A stretch of 37,227 nt of DNA. Origin: Fidelibacterota bacterium. Its GTDB lineage: Bacteria; Fidelibacterota; Marinisomatia; Marinisomatales; SCKK01. The position numbers and the translations under genes were made by a program. The stretch is taken from contig SCKK01000036.1 in assembly GCA_004124475.1 (NCBI GenBank), positions 1-37,227 on the forward strand, read 5' to 3'. Of the stretch, positions 15,144-25,467 are shown piece after piece. Each line of letters opens with the position of its first letter. The stretch's first letter is position 1. The notes below the pieces were generated by a model. The model was not told the origin of the DNA and made no database searches. It was given only the letters and a program-made list of their open reading frames with translations.

Positions 15144-16223
15144 TTAGTCTGTAACTATGAGCTCTTTCGGGGTTTGATTAAAGATCTCATATCCATCTCT
15201 TTTGACCAGCACATCATCTTCAATCCTGACACCCCCAAACTCTGGAATGTAAATCCCAGGTTCAATAGTGATTATGTAATTTTCGAGGACTACGTCCTTA
15301 CTCGACTGAGACAATTTAGGCATGGTGTGTATTTCCAGTCCCAAACCGTGACCCGTACCGTGGACGAAGTAATCCCCGTAACCATTTTCAGCGATATAGT
15401 CCCGGCAGGCTGTATCTACTTCTTTACAACTCACGCCATCCTTAGCCATAACAATGCCCCTCCGTTGAGCTTCAAGAACAATGTCGTAAATCTCTTTATG
15501 TTTGTCGGATGCTTCCTCCACCACCACCGTCCTAGTCATATCGGCATGATATCCCCGGTAGCGGGCACCGAAATCCAGTACGATAAAATCCCCACTCCTG
15601 AATTTCCGATCTCCCGGCGTTGCATGAGGTAGGGCTGAATTCGGACCCCCTGCCACAATTGGACTAAATGCATCGCCATCACCCCCCATCATCAGAATGG
15701 CATATGAGATCTTGGCTGCAATTTCTTTTTCAGTAACTCCTTCCCGAATTTCCGGGACTATCTGCTCAAACACTTGATCGGTGATCTGCACTGCTGTTCT
15801 GATGGAACGTATCTCTCCCTTATCTTTGACTGCAGCAATCTCTTCCACAAACCGGGTAGTAGATTCCCACTTGCAGAAAGGAAAAAACTCTTCCAACTTC
15901 TCCATTTGAGAAATAGGTAGAAAATCTGCCTCAACACCTAATTTCAACCCATTTTTTAATAATGTCTTTTTCTTAATGATGTCCAGGTGGGGATCGGCAT
16001 CAATAACAATATCCATCCCTTTCACCTGTTCTTTGGACTGTGTAAGATATCGACCATCTGATATGAAATAATTTTTATCAGGAAGAATGAGACACGTCCC
16101 TGCAGATCCTGTGAACCCGGAAAGATAGTGGACATTGGTCAAATTTGTTACCAACATCCCATCGAGAGATTCATTAGCTAATCTCTCTTTAAGTTTTTCT
16201 AATCTTTGTTCTATCAGTGACAT
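15144..16223 (-). CDS. Xaa-Pro aminopeptidase/dipeptidase, M24B family
   Basis: The protein has 359 aa, typical for the short Xaa-Pro peptidases (PepQ/YpdF-like). The N-terminal creatinase-like domain (about 1-125) contains MLVTNLTNVHYLSGFTGSAG. The pita-bread catalytic domain holds all five dinuclear metal ligands: two Asp in VLDFGARYRGYHADMTRTV, His in HGTGHGLGLEIHT, and two Glu in ITIEPGIYIPEFGGVRIEDD. It removes an N-terminal residue before proline, or splits Xaa-Pro dipeptides, in the cytoplasm. The TPR gene ends 3 bases upstream. Whether it is the aminopeptidase or prolidase subtype cannot be decided by eye. Confidence 0.94.
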   Translation of the reverse strand: MSLIEQRLEKLKERLANESLDGMLVTNLTNVHYLSGFTGSAGTCLILPDKNYFISDGRYLTQSKEQVKGMDIVIDADPHLDIIKKKTLLKNGLKLGVEADFLPISQMEKLEEFFPFCKWESTTRFVEEIAAVKDKGEIRSIRTAVQITDQVFEQIVPEIREGVTEKEIAAKISYAILMMGGDGDAFSPIVAGGPNSALPHATPGDRKFRSGDFIVLDFGARYRGYHADMTRTVVVEEASDKHKEIYDIVLEAQRRGIVMAKDGVSCKEVDTACRDYIAENGYGDYFVHGTGHGLGLEIHTMPKLSQSSKDVVLENYIITIEPGIYIPEFGGVRIEDDVLVKRDGYEIFNQTPKELIVTD

Positions 16224-16226
16224 GAG

Positions 16227-16889
16227 TTATACTTTCTCCCCACTGTTGAGAATCCGTAAGAGTTCTTCTTTCTCATCCTTAATTCTCTTTTTATCAGCGT
16301 CTTCTTTCCTTGCCATGAGTGAAAGAACTTCAATAGCTTGTTCATACAGTTTCTGACTCTTTAAAACCGCCACCAGTGTGAAAGTTGCCAATTGTGGACT
16401 GATAGGGAGTGATACAAGCTCATCTCTTGGCGTTTGCTTTTTCTCCTTTGAAGTTTTCTTGAGTGTAGGTGCTTTTTCCTTTTTCTTTCCAATATCTTCC
16501 AGCCATTTCATTGCTTTTTCATTCGTGCCGTCCATTTCAAGAATACGGTTGAACAACCTTTTTAAGGTCGTTTCTGACCGCTTCAATTCAACCTGGACTT
16601 CTGCAAGTTTAAGATGGGCATTCAGGTAACCGGAATCTTGTTTTATGATACGTTTGAACACCTTTTCAGCTTTTGTGAATTCTTTTTCCGCCAATAATGT
16701 TTGTCCTTGTAAAAAAAGTCCCGGAATATAATCCGGGTGGTATTCCAACCCGATTTCACAGACTTTTTTTGCTCTCTCTAAATCCTCTCTCAGCAGATAC
16801 TGTTCTGCAAGCATAGGAAACAGGAATGTATCAAAATGATATGCGAAATAATGTTCAAGGTCTTTAATATTGGTCAAGTCCATACTCAT
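16227..16889 (-). CDS. Tetratricopeptide-repeat protein
   Basis: The protein has 220 aa, without a signal peptide. TPR-like helix pairs are visible: [20 protein letters not shown] followed by [20 protein letters not shown], then [15 protein letters not shown] and [13 protein letters not shown] lysine-rich linker (about 133-153) follows, then another helical region with [20 protein letters not shown]. TPRs bind other proteins and the partner is unknown. It overlaps the carboxyltransferase gene by 4 bases and sits 3 bases before the peptidase gene. It may be co-expressed with either, but no direct functional link can be shown. Confidence 0.85.
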   Translation of the reverse strand: MSMDLTNIKDLEHYFAYHFDTFLFPMLAEQYLLREDLERAKKVCEIGLEYHPDYIPGLFLQGQTLLAEKEFTKAEKVFKRIIKQDSGYLNAHLKLAEVQVELKRSETTLKRLFNRILEMDGTNEKAMKWLEDIGKKKEKAPTLKKTSKEKKQTPRDELVSLPISPQLATFTLVAVLKSQKLYEQAIEVLSLMARKEDADKKRIKDEKEELLRILNSGEKV

Positions 16890-18439
16890 AGGGGAATATT
16901 CCCATGTTTTTTCTTGGGGTTGAAATCCACTTTATTTTCCAGCATCTTCAAAGCATTGATGAGATGGAGACGAGTTTTTTGGGGCTCAATAATTTCATCG
17001 ATATATCCTCGTTCTGCAGCGATAAAAGGGTTGGCAAATTTTTCTCGATATTCTTCAATCAGTCTTTCTTCAGTTGTTTCGGGGTACTTCGCCTTTGCAA
17101 TCTCTTTCTTAAAGATAATTTCTACTGCTCCTTTTGGTCCCATCACTGCAATTTCAGCCGTTGGCCAGGCAAGGTTGATATCTCCTCGGATGTGTTTGGA
17201 GTTCATCACATCATAGGCTCCACCATACGCCTTACGAGTAATCACCGTTACTCTAGGTACTGTCGCTTCGCAGAAAGCATATAGCAATTTTGCTCCGTGT
17301 CGAATAATCCCGCCCCATTCCTGTTCAGTCCCAGGTAGAAAACCAGGGACATCTTCAAATACAACAATTGGAATATTGAAAGCGTCACAAAACCGTACAA
17401 ACCGGGCACCTTTAACCGAAGAGTTAATATCGAGCACTCCCGCAAGGTGAGCTGGTTGATTCGCAACAACCCCAACACTTCTGCCGTCAAATTTGACAAA
17501 TCCCACAATGATGTTTTTAGCAAATTCAGAATGAACCTCCAAGAATTCACCATTATCCACAACCTCTGAAATAATATCGTACATATCATAAGGTTTACTG
17601 GGATTATCCGGTATGATAGTAACCAGTTTCTCATTTTCACGATCCACCGGATCGTTGCATTCTAATAGTGGTGGTTCATCAAGGTTGTTTTGAGGAAGAT
17701 AAGACAACAGTTTTTTCACCGTATTGATGGCTTCAACTTCATTGTCACATGCAAAATGGGCAACACCACTTTTGGTAGCATGGGTTATCGCACCACCCAA
17801 TTCTTCTAATGTAACATCCTCATGGGTCACTGTTTTCACGACATTGGGACCCGTCACAAACATGTAACTGGTTCCTTTCACCATTATGATGAAATCAGTG
17901 ATAGCAGGAGAATAGACAGCCCCGCCCGCGCACGGTCCCAGGACAAGGGAAATCTGAGGCACCACACCCGAAGCCAACGTATTCTTTAGGAAAATCTCGG
18001 CATAACCTCCCAGTGATGAGACTCCCTCCTGAATTCGAGCGCCCCCGGAATCGTTCAGACCGATAATGGGCGCACCGACTCGCATGGCATGGGCCATAAC
18101 TTTACAAATTTTCCCCGCATTGGATTTTGACAATGAACCACCGAGAATAGTAAAGTCCTGGGCAAAAACAAAGACCTGCTTGCCGTTGATAGTTCCGGCC
18201 CCTGTGACGACTCCGTCTCCGGGGTATCGTTTTTCATCCAGTCCGAATTCGGAGGATTGGTGCTTCACAAACATCCCCATTTCCTGAAAAGACCCTTTAT
18301 CCAGAAGAAGACTGAGGCGTTCCCGAGCAGTAAGTTTCCCCTTTTTATGCTGGATTTCGATGCGATCTTTTCCACCGCCCTCTAAGGCTTCTTTACGGTA
18401 GGTACGGATAGTTTCTATGTTACTACTCATTAATGCCAC
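16886..18439 (-). CDS. Acyl-CoA carboxyltransferase beta subunit (propionyl-CoA carboxylase / methylmalonyl-CoA decarboxylase type)
   Basis: The protein has 517 aa, the standard PccB/MmdA length. It contains the family start [19 protein letters not shown], the CoA-binding oxyanion region [20 protein letters not shown] and the second-domain region [20 protein letters not shown], and [17 protein letters not shown] near 405. It moves a carboxyl group between biotin and propionyl-CoA. It may act as part of a propionyl-CoA carboxylase or a membrane methylmalonyl-CoA decarboxylase. No biotin carboxylase, biotin carrier or decarboxylase membrane subunit lies in the window, so this cannot be settled. 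The start overlaps the end of the B12-binding mutase gene by 10 bases, which places it in methylmalonyl-CoA metabolism. Confidence 0.94.
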   Translation of the reverse strand: MALMSSNIETIRTYRKEALEGGGKDRIEIQHKKGKLTARERLSLLLDKGSFQEMGMFVKHQSSEFGLDEKRYPGDGVVTGAGTINGKQVFVFAQDFTILGGSLSKSNAGKICKVMAHAMRVGAPIIGLNDSGGARIQEGVSSLGGYAEIFLKNTLASGVVPQISLVLGPCAGGAVYSPAITDFIIMVKGTSYMFVTGPNVVKTVTHEDVTLEELGGAITHATKSGVAHFACDNEVEAINTVKKLLSYLPQNNLDEPPLLECNDPVDRENEKLVTIIPDNPSKPYDMYDIISEVVDNGEFLEVHSEFAKNIIVGFVKFDGRSVGVVANQPAHLAGVLDINSSVKGARFVRFCDAFNIPIVVFEDVPGFLPGTEQEWGGIIRHGAKLLYAFCEATVPRVTVITRKAYGGAYDVMNSKHIRGDINLAWPTAEIAVMGPKGAVEIIFKKEIAKAKYPETTEERLIEEYREKFANPFIAAERGYIDEIIEPQKTRLHLINALKMLENKVDFNPKKKHGNIPL

Positions 18440-18837
18440 CGATTTTTTTTAACCCAATCCTGAATATAATCAATCGTCTCCTGAATAGGTGTGCCCGGAC
18501 CAAAAAGCTTTCCTACACCCTGTTTCCCAAGCACCTTCATATCTTTTTCAGGGATAATTCCTCCACCTGTAAGGAGCACATCATCCATACTGTTTTTTTT
18601 CATCAACTCCAATACATTCTGAAAAATTGTCATATGTGCCCCGGAAAGGATGGATAGGGCAATAACGTCTGCATCTTCCTGGAGGGCGGCATTCACAATC
18701 ATTTCTGGTGTTTGGCGAAGTCCGAGGTAAATCACTTCCATTCCCGCATCTCGGTAGGCCCTCGCCAACACCTTTATCCCCCTGTCATGACCATCCAATC
18801 CAGGTTTTGCCATGATGATCCGGATTATTCTGTTCAT
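18430..18837 (-). CDS. Methylmalonyl-CoA mutase small (B12-binding) subunit
   Basis: The protein has 135 aa from the ATG at 18837, chosen because GGGAG lies 7 bases upstream; the frame can be read from 18885 but the extra 16 residues are not family-like. It is a free-standing B12-binding domain: [12 protein letters not shown] holds the DxHxxG cobalt-ligand histidine, followed by SILSGAH and [12 protein letters not shown]. Split mutases pair such a subunit with a large catalytic subunit encoded elsewhere. It would interconvert methylmalonyl-CoA and succinyl-CoA. The downstream carboxyltransferase gene overlaps by 10 bases, giving a propionate/methylmalonate pair. Confidence 0.93.
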   Translation of the reverse strand: MNRIIRIIMAKPGLDGHDRGIKVLARAYRDAGMEVIYLGLRQTPEMIVNAALQEDADVIALSILSGAHMTIFQNVLELMKKNSMDDVLLTGGGIIPEKDMKVLGKQGVGKLFGPGTPIQETIDYIQDWVKKNRWH

Positions 18838-19134
18838 ATCTGACTCCCTTAATATAGTTTTCCCCACGAGGAAGGGGCTGGTCAATTTCGCACTTCTTTT
18901 GAAAAAAGTGAAGGGAAAACAAGATAAAAACGTAATGTCTCATTAATAGGTAGGAAATCGGTGTAAGTTTCCCACAAGGTCCTTCGGATAAGATGTAAGT
19001 AATCCCGATGACTTGGAGACTACACAGAAACCTGTTTTATATTACCCTCAAATATCTCATTTCCCATTTTCTAATTTGAATTTTACACACACAGAAGCTT
19101 GCCATTTCAAGAATGCGGAATTACATTTCAACCA
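18838..19134. other. Divergent intergenic region between the minus- and plus-strand gene blocks
   Basis: These 297 bases separate the mutase subunit gene (minus) from the outer-membrane protein gene (plus) and must hold the promoters of both. A hairpin-like stretch, CACTTCTTTTGAAAAAAGTG, lies near 18890-18910. No clear -10/-35 pair, riboswitch or small gene was recognised. Confidence 0.4.
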
Positions 19135-19938
19135 ATGAGATTGTTGATAGCCTATACTCTATGGACATCGGCTCTCTGTGCTGCATTTGAACGTGTTCCC
19201 CTATCATTTTCCCAGACAGCATGTGGATTGTCCAATTTTATGCCCACCTCCTCTCCCATAACATTTTTCAGCCATCCCGCAAATTTAGCCAGGTCTCAAT
19301 CCAAATCAGTCGCCATGTTTTTTGAGGCTCCTTTTCAGATCACCGAACTACACAACTTCGGTGCTGGGTTCACTATGCCATTAAAATTTGGACAATTCGG
19401 TGTGGGATTCCACGCCCTCGGGAATAATGTCTACCGGGAATCGACAGTTACAATCGGTGCGGGGAAAAAGTTTGGAGACTATTTTGAGGCAGGACTTGTT
19501 ATCAATGGGAACGAACTTTCCATAAAAAATTATGGGAGTACTCGGACAGTAAGTTTATCGGCTTCCTTAAATTATTCGCTCTCTGAGACCATACAATGGT
19601 CTCTACTCTATCAAAATTTTAATGGCCCTAAATTGGGTAATACAGATGAACTCCTTCCCCAAGTTATCGCCATGGGGTTTGTATTTTCTCCAACGTCTAC
19701 AATACAGTCAGTCATCGAACTTGAAAGAGATTTAGAGTTCGAAACCCGCTATAAATTTGGTGTGTTGTGGCAATTATTCAAAAGCTTAACACTCGCTACA
19801 GGATTTATTAATCATCCTGCTCAGATGACAACAGGTATTTCCTTTAAAATAAAAGGTCAACGAATCAGTTATGCGTTTTCTACTCATCCGGAACTGGCTT
19901 TCAGTCAGTTACTTACTATTCAATTTTCTCTACCTTAA
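19135..19938 (+). CDS. Outer-membrane beta-barrel protein, PorV/PorQ-like
   Basis: The protein has 267 aa from ATG 19135; a TTG frame from 19099 adds 12 non-family residues. MRLLIAYTLWTSALCA is a signal peptide. The mature part has alternating polar/hydrophobic strands typical of a barrel. The block SSPITFFSHPANLARSQSKS resembles the N-terminal plug region (xxNPAxLA) of PorV/PorQ/FadL-like proteins of FCB bacteria, and it ends in a strand with aromatic character (LLTIQFSLP). Its role may be in type IX secretion (PorV/PorQ act there) or general transport; the evidence does not decide. The next gene starts inside this one, 68 bases before its stop, in another frame. Confidence 0.65.
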   Translation: MRLLIAYTLWTSALCAAFERVPLSFSQTACGLSNFMPTSSPITFFSHPANLARSQSKSVAMFFEAPFQITELHNFGAGFTMPLKFGQFGVGFHALGNNVYRESTVTIGAGKKFGDYFEAGLVINGNELSIKNYGSTRTVSLSASLNYSLSETIQWSLLYQNFNGPKLGNTDELLPQVIAMGFVFSPTSTIQSVIELERDLEFETRYKFGVLWQLFKSLTLATGFINHPAQMTTGISFKIKGQRISYAFSTHPELAFSQLLTIQFSLP

Positions 19939-21742
19939 TCCCCTTCAAGGACAAACATTAGAAGAAATCCTTGCATCGATTCAGATTGAGGAGGACGGTG
20001 ATCTTCTCACGGACGATGAACTGCTCATCCTTGAAGAAATGGTACAGCGACCATTGGATTTAAATAGAGCCACCAGAAATGATTTAGAGATAATACCCCT
20101 CCTTGCTGCAGAAGAAACAAGCCTGATACTACGTGCAAGAAAGCGTTTGGGTAGTTTTTCATCCATGGAACAAATCACCTCTATACCAGGACTTTCATCA
20201 TTAACTGTTCTTCTATTACCGATGATAACAACTGTAAAATTTTCCCCTCCTCTCAAAATGAAACTGCGTAGTCGATGGGTTTCCTCCGGCGAGGACGTCC
20301 GCATGTTGACACAAGCCACCTTTACACAATCGTCCATCTCTGGTGGTTTTCTGTTGGAACGTGATCCCAATGAACCATCGCTTGGAGATTATGTATCAGC
20401 TTTCTTTTCAACTACGAGAAAAAACAACACACGCATTATCTTTGGGGATTACCAGATTATTCATGGTTATGGTCTTCTGTTTGGCCGGTCTGCCCGAACC
20501 ATCAAGGGACAATCAAGTATATCCCGATTGACCAAACCGGGGAAAAGGATAAAACCTTACCGTTCAGCCATGGAATATTGGACTCTTCGCGGGATTGCAG
20601 TTGAACACACAAACTCTATAGGAAGGTGGCTGTTTTCACTCTCTGCTTCGCCAAAAGATGCAACTCTCGATTCAAACAGGGTAATCTCCTTTGCCACTTC
20701 AGGTCTTCATCAGACTGAAAATTCACTATCCAGGAAGCATAACCTCAGAGAAGACCTGGCAATTGTCAGTTGGGGTAAAGAGATCAACGATGTAGGAGAG
20801 ATAGGTGTTTTAATAGCTCGGGACAGGTTAATCGTCAATGGGGTAAGTCCGGTAAACCGAGATCCCAAGTCATACGGATCAATTTATGGACGAACCATGT
20901 TGTCAAATCTGACACTTTTTGGGGAAGTTGCTACATATATTGGTGGAAAACCATCAGCAATCGGCGGGTATGTTTTGACAGAAGATAATCTTCGTTGGGT
21001 AGCAACTGTTAGGTATTATACACAAGGATTTCAGGGACCCAGATCTCAACCATTTCGAGAGTGGAGTAGTCACAAATTAAATGAAATAGGTTTTTACCAG
21101 GCTCTTTCCATCAAGATGGGACGCCATAGAGTTCACACGTATGGTGATATCTATCGCCAAAATGCCTCAGCGAACCCATCAGTAAAACCAATAAAGGGAT
21201 ATGAGACAGTGGCGATCTGGAGCTATAAATGGCAAAAAGACCCAATCACATTTAGATGGAAAAGAGAAGAAAAAACCGTAGAAAATGATATCACATATGT
21301 AGAAACATTACTCGATGAGGTATTAAGTCGAAACTTCTTTAGACTTCAATTAGTTCGTACATTATCTTCTCATTTTCGATTTCAATTACAGGGGGATTAT
21401 ACATACATTAGTGAAGGAGATTCAATAGACTTTGGGTACGGACTATCCACAAAAATCCATTATTATGGCAAACAGTATCATTTTAGCGCTAACTGGGTTG
21501 GATTTGTAGCAGATGACTTTAAATCCAGAATCTACGTTTGGGACGTGAACCTTCCCGGTGAACTTAGAAGCAAAGCGTTTTTCCCAACTGGGCAGTCCGT
21601 TGCGCTCCTATTTCGGGTGAAAACCATCACAAATGCAACTATATCCGCTCGAATTCGTAGTACCTGGGAATTTTCCCGTTATACTGGAAAATGGTATAAA
21701 CCCGATGTAGTGGGGGGGGTTCAGATGGATATTGCTTTATAA
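19871..21742 (+). CDS. Helix-hairpin-helix outer-membrane protein of FCB type
   Basis: The protein has 623 aa. The first 28 residues (MRFLLIRNWLSVSYLLFNFL, then YLNPLQGQ) form a signal peptide. Residues about 55-115 carry a ComEA-like helix-hairpin-helix: LDLNRATRNDLEIIPLLAAE, then MEQITSIPGLSSLTV. The rest, from about 125, is strand-rich with many aromatic and charged alternations (IIFGDYQIIHGYGLLFGRS, WTLRGIAVEH), consistent with a barrel. Proteins with this combination are widespread in Bacteroidota and relatives and are annotated only by the HhH domain; their function is unknown to me. The gene overlaps the preceding barrel gene by 68 bp, so the two are probably co-transcribed and translationally coupled. 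Confidence 0.75.
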   Translation: MRFLLIRNWLSVSYLLFNFLYLNPLQGQTLEEILASIQIEEDGDLLTDDELLILEEMVQRPLDLNRATRNDLEIIPLLAAEETSLILRARKRLGSFSSMEQITSIPGLSSLTVLLLPMITTVKFSPPLKMKLRSRWVSSGEDVRMLTQATFTQSSISGGFLLERDPNEPSLGDYVSAFFSTTRKNNTRIIFGDYQIIHGYGLLFGRSARTIKGQSSISRLTKPGKRIKPYRSAMEYWTLRGIAVEHTNSIGRWLFSLSASPKDATLDSNRVISFATSGLHQTENSLSRKHNLREDLAIVSWGKEINDVGEIGVLIARDRLIVNGVSPVNRDPKSYGSIYGRTMLSNLTLFGEVATYIGGKPSAIGGYVLTEDNLRWVATVRYYTQGFQGPRSQPFREWSSHKLNEIGFYQALSIKMGRHRVHTYGDIYRQNASANPSVKPIKGYETVAIWSYKWQKDPITFRWKREEKTVENDITYVETLLDEVLSRNFFRLQLVRTLSSHFRFQLQGDYTYISEGDSIDFGYGLSTKIHYYGKQYHFSANWVGFVADDFKSRIYVWDVNLPGELRSKAFFPTGQSVALLFRVKTITNATISARIRSTWEFSRYTGKWYKPDVVGGVQMDIAL

Positions 21743-21765
21743 ATCCTCATCACAATAAATTTACC

Positions 21766-23265
21766 ATGATGAAACATATTATTCCAATCGCTCTAATTCT
21801 TTTATTTTCGCAAACAGTCTCCGCTGTTACAGAAGTGCAGGTTTATTTCCCAAATGATCCCTCTAAAAAAGAATCTGTTAAATCATTCGAAATTGGTAGT
21901 TCTATCTATATTTCTACAAAGGACTTTGTTAGAATTCTTTCAGCCGGAATTTTTGAAAACATTGAAAGGAGTAAAATCGTTATCTATTTCAGTGGACACA
22001 AAGTAAAAATTTCTGCCAACTGCAGCTTTATTTTAATTGACGACAAAGTTTACCAGATGGGAACTCACGCTTTGTTTGATGGCAATGATATATATCTTCC
22101 CATGAGGACATTCCTATCACTTTTCCACCGCCACGCAGCACCTGGAGTCTTATATGATAACAATAAAAAAATGATCGTAGTAGAACTCCTCACATACAAT
22201 ATTACGGGTCTAACCATTGAAGAAAAGGTAAACGGGACAATTATCCGAGTGAAAACGACTCGATTATTTGATGGGGGTTCTTTCACTGCCTGGGCTGCAA
22301 AGAACGGATGGTTTTATCTTACCATTGCCGGCGGAGTTGCTGACTCATCCGCTATTCGCCAGACGAGACTTCATGGCATCGTTAGAGCAGTTCAAGTTGA
22401 TCAGGTAGGAAAAACCACACAGCTTGCCTTTCGCCTTCGTGGGGAAGTGGAAAATCACGAACTTTACCAGAATTCAGCTCCGAACGAGATTGTCCTTAGT
22501 CTCAGAACACCCCTTAGTTTCAGTGCGGCAAAGATTAAAAAGATACGGGATTCGTGGTATATCGACACCATCATAATCGATGCAGGACATGGCGGAAAAG
22601 ATGGAGGTACTGTTGGGAAATATGGTTTGAAAGAAAAATTCATCGCCCTGGACATTTCCAAACGGGTAGGAAGATTATTGGAAAAATATACCAATGTGAA
22701 GGTGATCTATACCCGGGATGAAGATGTGTTTATCCCCCTCTGGAAACGGACTAAAATGGCGAACGAAAAGATGGGGAAATTATTTGTCAGTATTCACGGG
22801 AATGCAAATAAAAACCGCAGGATTCGGGGATTTGAAACTTATATCCTCAGCCCGGGTAAAACTGCTGATGCTGCTGCTGTAGCTGAGCGAGAAAATGCTG
22901 TAATAAAATTAGAGGAAGAGACATCCAGGTACGAAAAATTAACAGAGGACAACTTTATAATCGCCTCTCTTGTCCAGAATTCGTTTATGAAAGAGAGCGA
23001 AGACCTTGCAGCCATGATTCAGCATGAACTAAGAAAAAGTATCCCATCACCTGACCGTGGAGTAAAACAGGCTGGTTTTTTTGTCCTCATTGGCGCTTCC
23101 ATGCCCAATGTTTTGGTAGAGGTTGGATATCTTTCAAACCCTCAAGAAGAGAAGCAACTCCGGAAACCCGGATATAGGCAGAGTATTGCACAATCCATTT
23201 ATCAGGGAATACGAAGATTTAAAGATAAATACGAAAGAGTCTTGGATGAGGAGTCAAAAGGATGA
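21766..23265 (+). CDS. N-acetylmuramoyl-L-alanine amidase (Amidase_3)
   Basis: The protein has 499 aa with signal peptide MMKHIIPIALILLFSQTVSA. An N-terminal copper-amine-oxidase-N/AMIN-like region (about 25-245) precedes the catalytic Amidase_3 domain (about 265-495). Zinc ligands are His275 in DAGHGGKDGG, Glu290 in GLKEKF and His344 in SIHGNA; Glu452 in VEVGYLSNP is the catalytic base. It cuts the bond between N-acetylmuramic acid and L-alanine in peptidoglycan, in the periplasm, for cell separation or remodelling. The stop overlaps the murI start by 4 bases, so a hydrolase and a precursor enzyme of peptidoglycan are translated together. Confidence 0.95.
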   Translation: MMKHIIPIALILLFSQTVSAVTEVQVYFPNDPSKKESVKSFEIGSSIYISTKDFVRILSAGIFENIERSKIVIYFSGHKVKISANCSFILIDDKVYQMGTHALFDGNDIYLPMRTFLSLFHRHAAPGVLYDNNKKMIVVELLTYNITGLTIEEKVNGTIIRVKTTRLFDGGSFTAWAAKNGWFYLTIAGGVADSSAIRQTRLHGIVRAVQVDQVGKTTQLAFRLRGEVENHELYQNSAPNEIVLSLRTPLSFSAAKIKKIRDSWYIDTIIIDAGHGGKDGGTVGKYGLKEKFIALDISKRVGRLLEKYTNVKVIYTRDEDVFIPLWKRTKMANEKMGKLFVSIHGNANKNRRIRGFETYILSPGKTADAAAVAERENAVIKLEEETSRYEKLTEDNFIIASLVQNSFMKESEDLAAMIQHELRKSIPSPDRGVKQAGFFVLIGASMPNVLVEVGYLSNPQEEKQLRKPGYRQSIAQSIYQGIRRFKDKYERVLDEESKG

Positions 23266-24062
23266 ATCGCAATGCTCCTATCGGCGTTTTCGATTCCGGT
23301 CTGGGTGGACTTACTGTTGTTCATTCCATAAAACAGAGCCTCCCTAATGAGTCTATCATCTATTTTGGTGACACAGCAAGAGTCCCTTATGGTGCCAAAA
23401 ACGCTAATACCGTCACCCACTTTTCACGACAGATTATTAATTTTCTTATTGACCGTGGAGTAAAAATGGTGGTAGTTGCATGTAATACTGCCTCAGCTCT
23501 TGCACTCACCACTTTAAAAAAACAAAATTCCATCCCAATCATCGGGGTTATTGAGCCAGGAGCAGAAGCTGCCGTAAAGCTGACCCGAAATAATCACATT
23601 GGAGTCATCGGCACTACGGCAACCATTCAATCTGATGCCTATTCCACTGCCCTGAAAAACATGAAGTCAAACCTTATGATTTCAACCGCTGCTTGTCCTC
23701 TATTCGTTCCACTGGTGGAAGAAGGGTGGACTAATGAGCCCGTCTCCCTAATGATAGCAGAAATCTATTTAAAACCACTTTCAGACAATGGTGTTGATAC
23801 AGTAATTCTTGGCTGTACACATTATCCTATAATAAAAACGATAATTCAAAGCACATTACATTCTTCCGTAAAACTTGTGGATTCTGCCGATGCGGTTTCC
23901 GAAAAAATTGCCGAGATTTTAACACTGAAAGATGCACTATCAGAACCAGGTAACTCTGATTTGACATGCTATGTCACTGATCTTCCTCAAAAATTCGAGG
24001 AGTTGGGCGAACGGTTTCTCGGAGAGAAACTGGCTAATGTGGTACTTGTTCAACTGGACTGA
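23262..24062 (+). CDS. murI: Glutamate racemase
   Basis: The protein has 266 aa, the normal length. The two catalytic cysteines are Cys74 in VVACNTASA and Cys185 in ILGCTHYPI. The N-terminal signature GVFDSGLGGLTVV (with Asp11) and FGDTARVPYG are also present. It makes D-glutamate for peptidoglycan from L-glutamate in the cytoplasm, without cofactor. The start codon overlaps the amidase stop (ATGA). Confidence 0.97.
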   Translation: MNRNAPIGVFDSGLGGLTVVHSIKQSLPNESIIYFGDTARVPYGAKNANTVTHFSRQIINFLIDRGVKMVVVACNTASALALTTLKKQNSIPIIGVIEPGAEAAVKLTRNNHIGVIGTTATIQSDAYSTALKNMKSNLMISTAACPLFVPLVEEGWTNEPVSLMIAEIYLKPLSDNGVDTVILGCTHYPIIKTIIQSTLHSSVKLVDSADAVSEKIAEILTLKDALSEPGNSDLTCYVTDLPQKFEELGERFLGEKLANVVLVQLD

Positions 24063-24101
24063 AAGTTCAAATAAACCGGCTTACCAACGTATCCCACAAT
24101 A

Positions 24102-25373
24102 ATGCTCGATAGAGAGACACAAAACTATCTATTTACCTTAAGACGGCGCGGCATTAAGATTGGACTCCACCGCACAGAAACGCTTCTTGATAAGTGTGGG
24201 AATCCTCACTATAATATTCCCGTCATTCATATAGCGGGTACCAACGGAAAAGGATCCACTGCTGCCATGATCGCCTCCATACTTCGTGAATCCGGAAGAA
24301 AAGTGGGTCTCTACACTTCTCCTCATCTCATCAGGTTTAACGAGCGAATTCGTGTAGACGGTAAACCAATCAAGGACGATCAAATCACAAAATTTCTCAA
24401 TCGTTATCGAAGCGACATTGATAGCCTCAGCTCAACATTTTTTGAAGCCACGACTACCCTCACTTTTTCCCACTTTTATCACAGTGATATTGATATTGCG
24501 GTCATCGAAGTAGGATTAGGTGGACGGCTCGACTCTACCAATGTCTCAAAATCTGTTTTATCGGTCATCACTCCAATCGATTATGATCATATGGAATTTC
24601 TTGGGCATAATCTTAAATCTATTGCTAAAGAAAAATTTGGTATTATTAAACCTCAAACTTCCGTGGTATCAAGTCTGCAACACCCGGAAGTAATGGATAT
24701 TTTGGAAGAGACCGTTAAGAAGTATAAATCCGATCTCAATATATCAGTGATATCCACTCCTATAGAGAACTCAGTTTGCACAAATAACGGATCCACCTTT
24801 TATATCCATGGACAAAAATATTATCTACCCCTTCTTGGCAAACATCAAATCAGCAATGCCCAAACAGCCATTACAGCTTGTAAAGTTTACGATTGGCAGA
24901 TAGAAACCCAATCTATTAAAGAGGGGTTAGCGAAAGTTTCGTGGCCTGGGAGAATGCAAAAATTATCCGAGAATCCAATAGTATTTTATGACGTAGCCCA
25001 TAATCCACACGGTTTACAGGCAGTCTTAGAGTCTACACGGGAACTTTATCCGGGATTTAACATTGCATGTATTTGTGCTTTAAAAAAAACAAAGTCTATA
25101 GAAAACATTGTAGAGCTTGTAAAAAAATATTGTAAAAACATCATTACAACGATGCCCGGCCACGGTGATTTTTTCACCCCCCGGGCTTTATGGAAAGAAT
25201 TTAAAAAACAAGACATTAATGCCAAATTTGCAGAGACTGTTGTAGATGCACTTTCATTCCACACTCATACAAAGGAAAATAGACGTTGTGTTTTGCTGAT
25301 TTTTGGTACGCATTATTTTGCTGAAGATATTTTTACCTACTTTAATTTTTCCTTTGACAATGGCGAGATTTGA
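24102..25373 (+). CDS. folC: Bifunctional folylpolyglutamate synthase / dihydrofolate synthase
   Basis: The protein has 423 aa. The Mur-ligase-type P-loop is HIAGTNGKGSTAAM (43-56), followed by SPHLIRFNERIRVDGKPI and the glycine-rich AVIEVGLGGRLDSTNV. The central FPGS signature TPIDYDHMEFLGHNLKSIAKEK contains the conserved D and H. The second domain starts near VSWPGRMQKL with YDVAHNPHG. It attaches glutamate to dihydropteroate and to folates, using ATP, in the cytoplasm. It lies 39 bases after murI on the same strand, probably in the same transcript. Confidence 0.96.
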   Translation: MLDRETQNYLFTLRRRGIKIGLHRTETLLDKCGNPHYNIPVIHIAGTNGKGSTAAMIASILRESGRKVGLYTSPHLIRFNERIRVDGKPIKDDQITKFLNRYRSDIDSLSSTFFEATTTLTFSHFYHSDIDIAVIEVGLGGRLDSTNVSKSVLSVITPIDYDHMEFLGHNLKSIAKEKFGIIKPQTSVVSSLQHPEVMDILEETVKKYKSDLNISVISTPIENSVCTNNGSTFYIHGQKYYLPLLGKHQISNAQTAITACKVYDWQIETQSIKEGLAKVSWPGRMQKLSENPIVFYDVAHNPHGLQAVLESTRELYPGFNIACICALKKTKSIENIVELVKKYCKNIITTMPGHGDFFTPRALWKEFKKQDINAKFAETVVDALSFHTHTKENRRCVLLIFGTHYFAEDIFTYFNFSFDNGEI

Positions 25374-25467
25374 CCTAAATTAATTTAGACAATCAGTCTG
25401 TTAGCAGTGTTATTTTTATTCCGCTAGCTATAGAAAATCTCCCAAAGTTTTATCAAAGGTAATTTTT

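Noticed and set aside
25375-25388. Palindrome CTAAATTAATTTAG before rho as a regulator site
   Set aside because: Short, fully AT-rich palindromes are expected by chance in AT-rich intergenic DNA, and no regulator is known for it.
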